Origin: Catelliglobosispora koreensis DSM 44566
GTDB lineage: Bacteria > Actinomycetota > Actinomycetes > Mycobacteriales > Micromonosporaceae
DNA: 64,000 bases
Direction of reading: 5' to 3'
Assembly (NCBI RefSeq): GCF_000379685.1
Contig: NZ_KB903291.1
Coordinates: forward strand, 62,001-126,000
A model generated the notes under the pieces. That model was not told where the DNA came from, ran no database searches, and saw only the letters and a program-made list of their open reading frames with translations. Numbering within the stretch: position 1 is the first letter of the stretch; every line of letters begins with the position of its first letter. The position numbers and the translations under genes are program-made. Positions 18,501 through 25,269 of this stretch are shown here, in pieces.

Positions 18501-18895
18501 TTTTGGACGGTCCTGGGGGCGGCTTCAGCGCGCACCGCAACGGTGGTCTGCTCCGGCGCCGGGCTCCACTTGGGCGCCGCCACCACCGGTGCGGTCATCG
18601 CCGCGAGGTTGACGGTCTGCTGCTCGGCCTGCACGGACTGCTTCTCCGCCGCGACCGCGTTACGCACCAGGGTCGCGTGATTTTCCCGCTGCCGGTGCAT
18701 CTCGGTCAGCCGCGCTGACAAAGCCTCGTATTCGAGCTTGGCGGCCTGCACCTTGGCACTCAGCTCGAGGATCTGCTGGTCCAGCGTGATGACAGCGGCG
18801 GCGTGTGGATCCGGTGCGCGGCCACAGCCGGGGCAGGGCTGCTCCAGCGTGGTCAGGGTGAAGCACACCGGGCACGGGTAGGCGGACTCGTCCAT
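15572..18895 (-). CDS. SCO7613-like giant multipass membrane protein
   Basis: The 1107-residue protein begins with a small zinc-ribbon (CPVCFTLTTLEQPCPGCGR, residues 6-24), then a coiled-coil-like helix (LDQQILELSAKVQAAKLEY onward, about 40-95). Roughly thirty alternating hydrophobic segments rich in Ala, Leu, Val and Gly fill the remainder. This arrangement matches the actinobacterial family around Streptomyces SCO7613, whose role is unknown. The ATG at 18895 gives the cleaner start; one at 18907 is also possible. It sits directly upstream of the FHA-protein gene on the same strand with a 69-bp gap, so the two may be coexpressed. Long frames on the opposite strand here are composition artefacts. 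Confidence 0.82.
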   Translation of the reverse strand: MDESAYPCPVCFTLTTLEQPCPGCGRAPDPHAAAVITLDQQILELSAKVQAAKLEYEALSARLTEMHRQRENHATLVRNAVAAEKQSVQAEQQTVNLAAMTAPVVAAPKWSPAPEQTTVAVRAEAAPRTVQNLLFILGGLLLGTAAIVFTAVAWANYGLVARAAILSIVTLITLSVPPLVLKRRLRATAETFASLGMLLIVLDGYAAWYVNFLDVQRMDGSLYAGTVAAVTTVAGYFYGTAFKLSGPLYLALVTAQPVLPLYFGNAGLQSPGWAMVFAAVAAGNVLVIWRSAGNTAQQAIAWVMHGIMFLTAFAFGAAGLLLHDSLEASAAIVVVALALAAGAAVSGQAAHRGLAGAGIVLASIAAVLRPMVDQLTNEGIVLAAAAAALAAVLVIFGFSRYLQNPWLAGATWGSIVALCLPGVVSFGWALTRGALTAAAAVPWWHAGDMELLEGPYHWEMPVALALALAASALLPAGRTRKVLVILGIAALAFALPGAPPVAIWAPSTVDLVAATGLLVWALLVPGRLGLIAKSATAAILVWHAILAGQATPALGAAVFGAVAVLGLFVSAVAPKGLLRPAVTIDGRHELAGVAAGVTDLVIPLLGFTLVAVFGGDLVSSWRTMAVLVLIVPLLGSGRQFRGYHVVAGLVTALYLLWPDLPGNESPALYAALSAVAMTLAGLRYSWSWVKWTPLLPGLISLMWAKPVWYALILEPFAQVTRIWEGRGATPEVGLWSTVALTLLLVPIAVNTRSVKLTAVAAILPALAWLAFSGVPWPVIPAVSLLGGLAGIVVATMRQGKATVAVLGVVLTLSGLAGSLPKQWTTITALALISVVMAFVGVRIGIPGWIAGAVAKVLLALSIGQAADLEPEVTAYLVLAVAAILLGLGYLFARDSRTALEASAHSAALVALSLCVGAPHHAAGVLAIWGVLIGLTGLAHQPVARATIAAAVEAIAWIVLMRAQQVETLEAYTLPVAVLAVGAGIFAAARKGGLTSWVAYGPALAAALLPSLGAVLIESGAWERRLLLGTGALIVVVGGAIWRKQAPFVLGGITLLILAAHEIALVWQFMDAWIPLAVFGLLLVGMAITYERRLRDLSRLRSAVSRMT

Positions 18896-18988
18896 GCCGC
18901 ACAGCATGCCGCCTTTGATCGCCTCGCACTATCGGGCACCGTACTCAATCTGGTCCCCCCGGCATACTCAATCGCGTATGTTCAGGCC

Positions 18989-19495
18989 ATGATCGTTGGA
19001 GGCCTGGTCTCCGTGCTCACAGGGCTGATCATGCTGATCTGGCCAGAAAAATCGCTGCTTGTCGTCGCTGCCCTGTTTGGGGTGTGGCTTCTGGTCATGG
19101 GCATTCTCAGCATTCTCCGCGCCTTCACGGCCAAGGAACTGTCAACATTCCGCCGCGTCTTCGTCGGGATCGCCGGTCTGCTCTACCTCATCATCGCGGC
19201 GGTCTGCCTACGCAACCTCTTCACGTCGCTAACGCTCCTCGCCGCCGTCATCGGTCTCGTTTGGACGGTTGGCGGCGCGGCCGAGTTGGCGAGCGGCTTT
19301 CCCCGGGTCCTTCCCGTCATCACGGGACTGCTCTCCATGGCGGCCGGCATAGCGGTGTTCCTGTGGCCCAAGCCATCCTTGCTCACGATCGCCGTCGTGG
19401 CCGGGATCGCGCTCGTCGTCATTGGACTCATCCAGGTCATCTACACCCTGGTCATCCGCCGCCGCGCCACCCACGTCGAAATGCCCGCCGCCTGA
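18989..19495 (+). CDS. HdeD/DUF308-like membrane protein
   Basis: The 168-residue protein has six hydrophobic helices arranged as three similar pairs, the pattern of HdeD (acid-resistance membrane protein) and DUF308. The repeated element is visible as GLIMLIWPEKSLLVVAALFG near residue 10 and GIAVFLWPKPSLLTIAVVAG near residue 120. HdeD proteins are linked to acid tolerance in enterobacteria; in actinomycetes the role is unknown. I chose ATG at 18989, which starts at the conserved core, although the ribosome site is weak. The direct repeat TACTCAATC occurs twice just upstream (18942 and 18965). Confidence 0.82.
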   Translation: MIVGGLVSVLTGLIMLIWPEKSLLVVAALFGVWLLVMGILSILRAFTAKELSTFRRVFVGIAGLLYLIIAAVCLRNLFTSLTLLAAVIGLVWTVGGAAELASGFPRVLPVITGLLSMAAGIAVFLWPKPSLLTIAVVAGIALVVIGLIQVIYTLVIRRRATHVEMPAA

Positions 19496-19515
19496 GGCTG
19501 GCGGGCGCCTAGGGT

Positions 19516-19543
19516 GCGGCCACCAACCATGAATGGCGGCCGC
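19516..19543 (+). terminator. Hairpin after HdeD-like gene
   Basis: GCGGCCACCA pairs with TGGCGGCCGC in nine of ten positions around an 8-base loop, 20 bp after the stop codon. It lacks a T-tract. Confidence 0.5.
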
Positions 19544-19585
19544 GCACTGGCGTTTGCGTCAGCCCAGGTCATACCACTTGTTTTG

Positions 19586-19661
19586 GCCGCATTTGCTCTG
19601 CACCCATTGAGGCACAAATATGCAGCGCGCTCGGCCTGTATGGGTGCAGAGCAAATGCGGC
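19586..19661. repeat. Long inverted repeat with 22-bp perfect arms
   Basis: The left arm (19586-19607, beginning GCCGCATTTGCTC) and right arm (19640-19661, ending GAGCAAATGCGGC) are exact reverse complements over 22 bp and enclose 32 bases. Inside the loop AGGC and GCCT can add to the stem. The A+T content is higher than in the surroundings. There is no T-run, so it is not a standard terminator; it resembles the ends of a short palindromic mobile repeat. Confidence 0.8.
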
Positions 19662-19735
19662 GCGAAAGCAGTTGCACGCTGGGGTTTGAGACGCGCTGGG
19701 CGCTGTATAAAACACGGATGCGGGCAGCCGGTTCT

Positions 19736-19815
19736 TGGACGCGCGGACCTTGAGGGCCTCGCGGGAGGAACGGCCGTTACCACGGCGGACATCGGAAATC
19801 GGGTTAAGGCTCTTG
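19736..19815. repeat. Dispersed repeat Y, copy 1
   Basis: About 75 bp here match 61581-61655 with a few substitutions and two short gaps; the best block is GGCCTCGCGGGAGG followed by ACGGCCG, CCACG, CGGAC and TCGGAAAT. The right end runs over the stop codon of the patatin gene. Read on the minus strand both copies share the peptide pattern SISDVRRG-GR-SREA, so it may be a decayed coding fragment or a structured element. Confidence 0.65.
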
Positions 19816-20628
19816 CCCTGACAGATAGTCCCGAGACGCGGCGTAGGCCGTGGAGACGCGATGGCGCACGCCGGCGGTGTCGCGGTAGGCCCACGGGCTT
19901 TCGTCGCCTTCTCCTCCGCCGGGCAGCAGATGGACCGTGACACCCGGTGGCGCGGAAGCGACTTCGTCGGCGAAGCGAGCCCGGCGCGCGAGTTCTAACG
20001 CGACGGCCGCCGCTTCCCACGGCCGTTCCGGTGGCGTGAGCGGACGGTCGGCCCGGCCGACCTGAAGCACGTAAACCGTTGTGGCGCCTAGGTCTACGGC
20101 CCGGCTCACAGGCGAGGGCCGAACGATCGAGCCATCGATGAAGTGTTCGCCATCAACGGTGGCGGGCGGAAGCATGCCGGGAACGGCGGCGGCGGCCATG
20201 ATGGCGGGCAGGACAGGGCCTTCGGTGAACCAGTGTTCGGCGGCCCGCTCAATGCTCGCGGCCACCAGGTGCGTCGGAACCTTGAGGTTGTCGAACATGA
20301 GGTCTGGCCCCAGGTGCCGTTCGAGCATGCGCCGCAACGGTGCTGGGTTGTGCAGATGGGTTCGGGTGGCGAAGCGGCGCATCTGCCTGGGCACGGAGTC
20401 GCCGTAAACCTCATTGAGCTCTGGGCTGGCCCACAACCGGATCAAGTCGTCAATTACCGCGGGCGTCGGATCGAGGGCGACCATTGCCGCGTTGATGGCG
20501 CCGATCGAGGTCCCCACGAGAATGTCTGGCGTGATCCCGGCCCGGAAAAGGGCACGCAGCATGCCAACCTCGACGGCTCCGAGCACTCCCCCGCCGCCGA
20601 GCACGAACCCAACCGGCCCTGCCCCCAC
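19804..20628 (-). CDS. Patatin-like phospholipase
   Basis: The 274-residue protein is a patatin-type serine lipase with a Ser-Asp dyad. The oxyanion loop GGGG is at residues 11-14, the nucleophile S41 is in GTSIG and the aspartate D165 is in FIDGSIV (the DG motif). These enzymes release fatty acids from phospholipids or neutral lipids. No signal peptide is present, so it is probably cytoplasmic or membrane-associated. The start is GTG at 20628, just 15 bp after the hairpin that ends the upstream chitinase gene. Its C-terminal codons overlap a dispersed repeat. Confidence 0.9.
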   Translation of the reverse strand: MGAGPVGFVLGGGGVLGAVEVGMLRALFRAGITPDILVGTSIGAINAAMVALDPTPAVIDDLIRLWASPELNEVYGDSVPRQMRRFATRTHLHNPAPLRRMLERHLGPDLMFDNLKVPTHLVAASIERAAEHWFTEGPVLPAIMAAAAVPGMLPPATVDGEHFIDGSIVRPSPVSRAVDLGATTVYVLQVGRADRPLTPPERPWEAAAVALELARRARFADEVASAPPGVTVHLLPGGGEGDESPWAYRDTAGVRHRVSTAYAASRDYLSGQEP

Positions 20629-20643
20629 ACCATCACAATAAAG

Positions 20644-20683
20644 GAGCCGCCGGCGTTGCCTGGTGGTTCAACGCCGGCGGCTC
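20644..20683 (-). terminator. Terminator of the chitinase gene
   Basis: A perfect 15-bp stem (GAGCCGCCGGCGTTG and its complement) with a 10-base loop is followed on the minus strand by CTTTATT, which gives a U-rich tail. It lies 58 bp after the chitinase stop and just before the patatin start. Confidence 0.85.
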
Positions 20684-20692
20684 TGTTTCTCA

Positions 20693-20724
20693 CCCGCCGT
20701 GCGACCTGCTGTCAGCACGGCGGG
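20693..20724 (-). terminator. First of two tandem hairpins after the chitinase gene
   Basis: CCCGCCGTGC pairs exactly with GCACGGCGGG around a 12-base loop, 17 bp after the chitinase stop. Together with the next hairpin it forms a double terminator. Confidence 0.6.
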
Positions 20725-20741
20725 CGGTGTTCACGGGCGGC

Positions 20742-23351
20742 TCAGACCAGGAGCCAGAGTGCTGGTGTGGTAGCGGGTTCCCAGCCCACCAGCGAGGTGT
20801 GGTTCTGCCGGCAGGAGTAGTTCTTGCCCAGGTAACTGACCCGGGTGCCGACGGTGTAGGCGGTGCCCGGTGCCCACGCCGGATATTGGCCAGTGGCCGT
20901 AGGCGTTGGCGTCGGGCTGGAGGTGGGACTCGCCGTCGGAGAAGTGGTCGGCGAGGTCGTGGGTGACGTGGTCGGCGAGGTCGTGGGCGAAGTCGTTGGG
21001 CCACAAGGACCGTCATCGCGCCACGGCTTGCCGTCCCCGACGTTGAGGTCGGGCCGGTTGTTCTGGTTCCACCACTTCGCCGTGTAGTGCCGGCCGTTGT
21101 AGGAAACCTGCTGGTTCGTGTAGATCGTCGAGGAGTTCCAGGCCGGGGCGGTGCAGCCGGGCGGCGGCGAACTCGTGGGCGAACCGGTGGGGCTGCTCGT
21201 GGGGGAAGCGGTCGGCGACCCGGTCGGCGACCCCGTTGGTGTCACACCACCGCGGCCATAGTTGACCGCGAGATTGTAGGTCGTGCCACCAAACGTCAGC
21301 GTGTAGTTCGTCGGACCGGAAATCGGCAGCTGGTAGTTGAGCGTGAACTCAGCGAAGGAACCAGGAGCGATCGACAGGTACGACGGGATGGTCACCTTGG
21401 CATGATGGAAATCGCCTTTAAGGCCACCGATGTTGTTGCCCGTGTGTCCAGGCGTCACGGCCATGCTCCAGCCGGACTGCTGGCTCATGTTGCCCGGCGC
21501 CGACGTCCCGTAGTCGAAGTCGAGCACGGATCCACCGGGGATCGTGACGGTGGAGTTGTTGACGACCCGCAGTTCCGGGTTGATCGGGTAGTTGGAGTCA
21601 CCGAGGGCGAATCCGCCGATCTGCACGTCGACGTTCAAAGTGGACGCTGGCATCGGTGTGTTCGACTTCGAGGCGCCATACGGTCCCGCTGCCGTGAGCT
21701 TGCTGTGCAACAGGTTCGTGAGCGTGTTGCCCATCCGGTATTCGCCAGCCGCGCTGTTGTAGGCGTAGTCGCCGGCGAGTTCCCAGATCATGATGCCGCC
21801 GAGGCCCTTGCTCGCCACGTAGTCAGCCTTGGCACCGAGGGACTGCTCGTCCTCAGTGGACAGGAAGACCTTCTTCGTGTTGTTCCACAGCCAAGGGGCG
21901 ACTAGTGCGCTGGAGTAGTGCCGGGTGTAGGTGCCCGTCAGGTCGTCGGCCGGGTCGGTGCCCGGAGTGAGCCCGTAGGCGGCACGGTAGGACCCGGCGA
22001 TTCCGTTCTCCAGGTTCTTCGCGTGCCACATCGGGTTCGACCCGGCCGGCTCCTCCACACCCGCGGTGTTCAGGTCGTGCCAAAGATTGTCGATGCCGAT
22101 CGCGCCATCACCGCAGGGCGACTGTGTGCCCGGCGGGCAGTTGGCCGTCTTCGCCGCGGTGCCCCACAGGCCGTTGGTGCCACCGGTGACGTTGCGGTGG
22201 CCGCGGGTGTAGTACGGGACGCCGATGTTGATGCGTCCACTTTGGACAGCGCCACGGAAGTAGTGGTAGGCCCAGTCGGTGTTCAGGTAACCGATGCCCT
22301 GGTAGGCACCGTAAACACCGCCGGCGGTCAGTTCGTTGTCGTCACCGTTGTCATACAGAGCCGCGTTCGGGCCAACGAACTTGTTCCAGGCACCGTGCAA
22401 GTCGTACGACATGATGTTGATGTAGTCCAGGTACTGCGTGGTCTGGTAAGCCTCCATGCCGCGCAGCAGCCAGCCACTCGCCGGTGCGGCGACGGTCAGC
22501 ATGTAGTACTTGCCGTCGGCGGCGGCGGCCGCGTCGAGCTTCTCACGCAGGGTCTTCATCAGCACGGAGTATGACGCGTTGAGCCCTGCCCGCTTGGCAT
22601 TGGCCTGAGCGAAGTCGAGCGGGTTACCGGCGTCGTTATTGGACGTCGGGTACTCGTAGTCGATGTCGACGCCGTTGAAACCGTAGGTACGGATGAAGTT
22701 GACCACCGAGTCGGCGAAGGTGTTGATACCAGCCGTGTTCACGGTGTTGCTGGACGTCGTGGTCATCCGGTAGAAACCGCCGGAATCCACGCGCGTGCCG
22801 GCGTCGTTGAAGAAGCCGCCGGTCTCGGCCCATCCACCGACGCTGATGAGGGTCTTAACGTTTGGGTTGGCCTTCTTGTACTTGTTCAGCAAGTTGAAGT
22901 GACCGGTGTAGGAGTAAGCCGGATCCATCTCGGCACCCACGACTCCCGGCCAAGTCATGTTCGTGGCGGGGTTGTTGGTGGCGGTGGGTGTGCCGACCGA
23001 GATCTGGTTCGACGCGTTCACGTGAGCGAAGGCGTAGTTGATATGGGTCACCTTGTCCCACGGGATGTTGCTGGCCAGATAGGACGGACGGCCGTCCTTG
23101 CCGTGCCGCCACGACGTGAAGTAGCCGATGACGCGGCGCGGGTGACCCGCTCCCATCGTCTCGCGCCCGGCGGAGTCATATGCGGTGCAATAGGGCGTCG
23201 CCACTCCGGGGGTGCGATAAAGCCCGTCGGGACGACATGTCTCATGGTCTACAGCGGACGCGGCGGAGGCCGACATGACCACCGCTACGGCGGTTGCCGC
23301 CAGCCCGGTCACCACTGCGGTGACAAGGTTTATTAAGGGTTTGCGCTGCAT
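20742..23351 (-). CDS. Secreted GH18 chitinase with two CBM5/12 modules
   Basis: The 869-residue extracellular enzyme hydrolyses chitin. A signal peptide (residues about 1-34, ending SASAASA) precedes a GH18 barrel with substrate strand SVGGW (170-174) and the catalytic GVDIDYE, where E233 is the acid. The first residue of the usual DxxDxDxE is Asn (N226). The barrel ends with GLGGIMIWELAGDY. A beta-sandwich of about 120 residues follows, then an SPT-rich linker, a CBM5/12 module with the chitin-binding WWNQNNRPD motif, a second linker of TTSP repeats, and a final CBM5/12-like module ending in WLLV. I chose ATG at 23351 because AGGAG lies 9 bp upstream; GTG at 23357 is too close to it. Confidence 0.95.
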   Translation of the reverse strand: MQRKPLINLVTAVVTGLAATAVAVVMSASAASAVDHETCRPDGLYRTPGVATPYCTAYDSAGRETMGAGHPRRVIGYFTSWRHGKDGRPSYLASNIPWDKVTHINYAFAHVNASNQISVGTPTATNNPATNMTWPGVVGAEMDPAYSYTGHFNLLNKYKKANPNVKTLISVGGWAETGGFFNDAGTRVDSGGFYRMTTTSSNTVNTAGINTFADSVVNFIRTYGFNGVDIDYEYPTSNNDAGNPLDFAQANAKRAGLNASYSVLMKTLREKLDAAAAADGKYYMLTVAAPASGWLLRGMEAYQTTQYLDYINIMSYDLHGAWNKFVGPNAALYDNGDDNELTAGGVYGAYQGIGYLNTDWAYHYFRGAVQSGRINIGVPYYTRGHRNVTGGTNGLWGTAAKTANCPPGTQSPCGDGAIGIDNLWHDLNTAGVEEPAGSNPMWHAKNLENGIAGSYRAAYGLTPGTDPADDLTGTYTRHYSSALVAPWLWNNTKKVFLSTEDEQSLGAKADYVASKGLGGIMIWELAGDYAYNSAAGEYRMGNTLTNLLHSKLTAAGPYGASKSNTPMPASTLNVDVQIGGFALGDSNYPINPELRVVNNSTVTIPGGSVLDFDYGTSAPGNMSQQSGWSMAVTPGHTGNNIGGLKGDFHHAKVTIPSYLSIAPGSFAEFTLNYQLPISGPTNYTLTFGGTTYNLAVNYGRGGVTPTGSPTGSPTASPTSSPTGSPTSSPPPGCTAPAWNSSTIYTNQQVSYNGRHYTAKWWNQNNRPDLNVGDGKPWRDDGPCGPTTSPTTSPTTSPTTSPTTSPTASPTSSPTPTPTATGQYPAWAPGTAYTVGTRVSYLGKNYSCRQNHTSLVGWEPATTPALWLLV

Positions 23352-23379
23352 GGCCACACGCTCCTGCGCGATTACCTAA

Positions 23380-23394
23380 TAGGAAAGTTTGCTA
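23380..23394. promoter_or_regulatory. Imperfect palindrome upstream of chitinase
   Basis: TAGGAAA-G-TTTGCTA is an inverted repeat with one mismatch in 7-bp arms, 29 bp before the chitinase start. An adjacent CCTAATAGG (23375-23383) is also palindromic. The position suits an operator for chitin induction. Confidence 0.45.
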
Positions 23395-23460
23395 AAAGTT
23401 AATCCTGTGACGGCGGCCACGCAAGAGGTGTACTCAGATGTTTAAGGCTCCGTTAGGCCT

Positions 23461-25188
23461 TCATGACGCCAGATCGTGAATGACGAGGTTGCTGAATGTC
23501 ACGTCGTAGGGCAGGTTGCCTGGGTTGACCGGCACGGAGATCCCGAGACGCACCGAGCCCTTGTCAAACGACGAATCCAGCACGGACATCATTTCCTGTC
23601 CGTTGTGGAAGATGGCGATCTGGCTGCCGCGAAGCACAATCTTGACCTTGAACTTGGTCTTCATCGGTATCGGGCTGGCCAAGTCTTTCGTTCGCACGAC
23701 GGGTTGCTGATTGTCCTGGTGCAGATAAAGGGCATAGCGGTTGTGGCAGACCTCAAGCAGATAGCCACGCAGGTTGGAGAACCTGGTCCAGATGGCGGCG
23801 CAGGCTTCCGGCTTATGCAGCGACACATCGACTTCAGCGCTCATGTCCCGCAACTCATCCATGGCACCCGGGCAGCGATAAGTGCCGGGACGCTCGATGT
23901 GTGCGGTCATGCCGTTCTTGACCGTGCATTTGCCAAGCGGCATCTCGTCTTTGGACTTCCAGGACGCCGTGTCAGAGGCCAGGGAGACCTCGATGAACGC
24001 GGGTTTCGCCGTCTGCACAGGCGTGGCGGTGGGAGAAACCGCCGGGGTGACTGATGGCGAAGGTGTCGCCGTTGGCATCGGAGTCGGAGTGTCCAAGACC
24101 GACGGTGTGGAAACCGGGCTCAGCCCAAAGTCAAACGGGGGGCGGATCGCTCCGCTGAGGAAGCCGCCAACGGCAGCGGCCAGCAAGACGGTGGCGGCGG
24201 TCAGCAACGGGATCGCCACCTTGCGGCGCTTGCGCGGAGCGTGTGTCACCACTTCTGCCACGGCGACCCCGGGAGCCAGCCGCGTGGTGTCGGTGGAGAC
24301 GGGAGCCACGGTCACGACGGCCTGCTTGCTGGCGGCTTCGATCCGGGCACTCGTGCCAACGAGCTCGTCAAGCAGCTCGCGCGCGGTCGGCCGGTCGGCC
24401 GGGTTCTTCGCTAGCGCCCGCTCAACCAAGTCACGGATCAGCCCGGTGAGCCCGCTGAGATCGGGCGGCTGCGTCAGGATGCGGGCCGCGGTCTCGATGC
24501 CATTGCCCCCGGAGAACGGGGTGCGCCCGGTGCCCGCGAAGCAAACGACGGCACCCCAGGAGAAGACGTCGGCCGCCGACGTCAGCGGCAGGTTCAGCCC
24601 CGGGTCGAGCCTTTCCGGTGCCATATAAGGGATCGTGCCGATCAGCTGGTTGGAGCCAGTGTCGGTCAGCGCCGTGCCTTCGGGCGCCCTGGCGATGCCA
24701 AAGTCGATGACCTTCGGCCCGGCAAGGGACAGCAACACGTTGGCGGGCTTAAGGTCACGGTGGATCACTCCGGCACCGTGAATGCCGGTGAGTGCCGTCG
24801 CCACGCCGATCGCCAGACCGTGCAGGTTGGCCGGGCTAAGCGATCCTTGCTCCTGAACGACCCGGTTGAGCGACGGCCCTTTGACGAACTCGACGACAAG
24901 GTAAGGCGGGTCGAAATCTGAGTCGGCGTCAAGCACCTCAGCCGTGCAGTAGGCGGGCACCTGCTTAGCCCGGGCCACTTCGCTGCGAAAGCGCCGCCGA
25001 AAGTCGGGGTCGCTGGCGAGATCGTGACGGATCATCTTGAGTGCCACGAGCGGGCCGTCAGGCTTCTGGGCCAGGTAGACGCTGCCCATGCCGCCCTCGC
25101 CGAGCCTTCTGAGCAACGCATACGGCCCGAGCTCGGCCGGGTCGGATTGCCGCAGGGGCCGTCCAACCGAGGCAGCAACGCCAGTCAT
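23461..25188 (-). CDS. Transmembrane serine/threonine protein kinase
   Basis: The 575-residue Hanks-type kinase has all key residues: GEGGMGSV (30-37), K51 in VALK, HRDLKPANV with D145 and N150, and DFG at 162-164. The kinase domain ends near residue 280. A juxtamembrane segment is followed by one helix (VAIPLLTAATVLLAAAVGGF, about 330-350). An outer linker rich in Pro, Thr and Ser comes next, then a C-terminal beta-rich domain of about 180 residues with two Cys pairs (KCTVKN, YRCPG, EACAAIW, LEVCHN) that resembles a concanavalin-like fold. The start is ATG at 25188; the longer frame to 25242 adds no homology. It lies between a sensor-kinase gene and the chitinase gene. Confidence 0.92.
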   Translation of the reverse strand: MTGVAASVGRPLRQSDPAELGPYALLRRLGEGGMGSVYLAQKPDGPLVALKMIRHDLASDPDFRRRFRSEVARAKQVPAYCTAEVLDADSDFDPPYLVVEFVKGPSLNRVVQEQGSLSPANLHGLAIGVATALTGIHGAGVIHRDLKPANVLLSLAGPKVIDFGIARAPEGTALTDTGSNQLIGTIPYMAPERLDPGLNLPLTSAADVFSWGAVVCFAGTGRTPFSGGNGIETAARILTQPPDLSGLTGLIRDLVERALAKNPADRPTARELLDELVGTSARIEAASKQAVVTVAPVSTDTTRLAPGVAVAEVVTHAPRKRRKVAIPLLTAATVLLAAAVGGFLSGAIRPPFDFGLSPVSTPSVLDTPTPMPTATPSPSVTPAVSPTATPVQTAKPAFIEVSLASDTASWKSKDEMPLGKCTVKNGMTAHIERPGTYRCPGAMDELRDMSAEVDVSLHKPEACAAIWTRFSNLRGYLLEVCHNRYALYLHQDNQQPVVRTKDLASPIPMKTKFKVKIVLRGSQIAIFHNGQEMMSVLDSSFDKGSVRLGISVPVNPGNLPYDVTFSNLVIHDLAS

Positions 25189-25269
25189 TTGATTCGTATC
25201 CCCGAGCGCAAGAAAGGTAACCAACCGGGGACAGCATGCCATTGCGGCGCCTTTATTGCAGCCCTGCGT

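Larger units (their letters stand above)
19496..19803. other. 308-bp intergenic region with hairpins and dispersed repeats
   Basis: Between the convergent HdeD-like and patatin genes this stretch holds, in order, a terminator-like hairpin (19516-19543), a 22-bp perfect inverted repeat (19586-19661) and one copy of dispersed repeat Y (19736-19815). Frames on both strands are open but show no domain and differ in composition from the flanking genes. Confidence 0.7.

Noticed and set aside
17843-18718. Open frame of 291 codons on the plus strand opposite the giant membrane protein
   Set aside because: It is antisense to a gene with clear membrane-protein pattern, its product is a low-information mix of Arg, Gly, Asp and His, and it has no domain or ribosome site.
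20880-21240. TTSP and SPT repeats as a separate repeat element
   Set aside because: They are in-frame linkers between carbohydrate-binding modules of the chitinase and need no other explanation.
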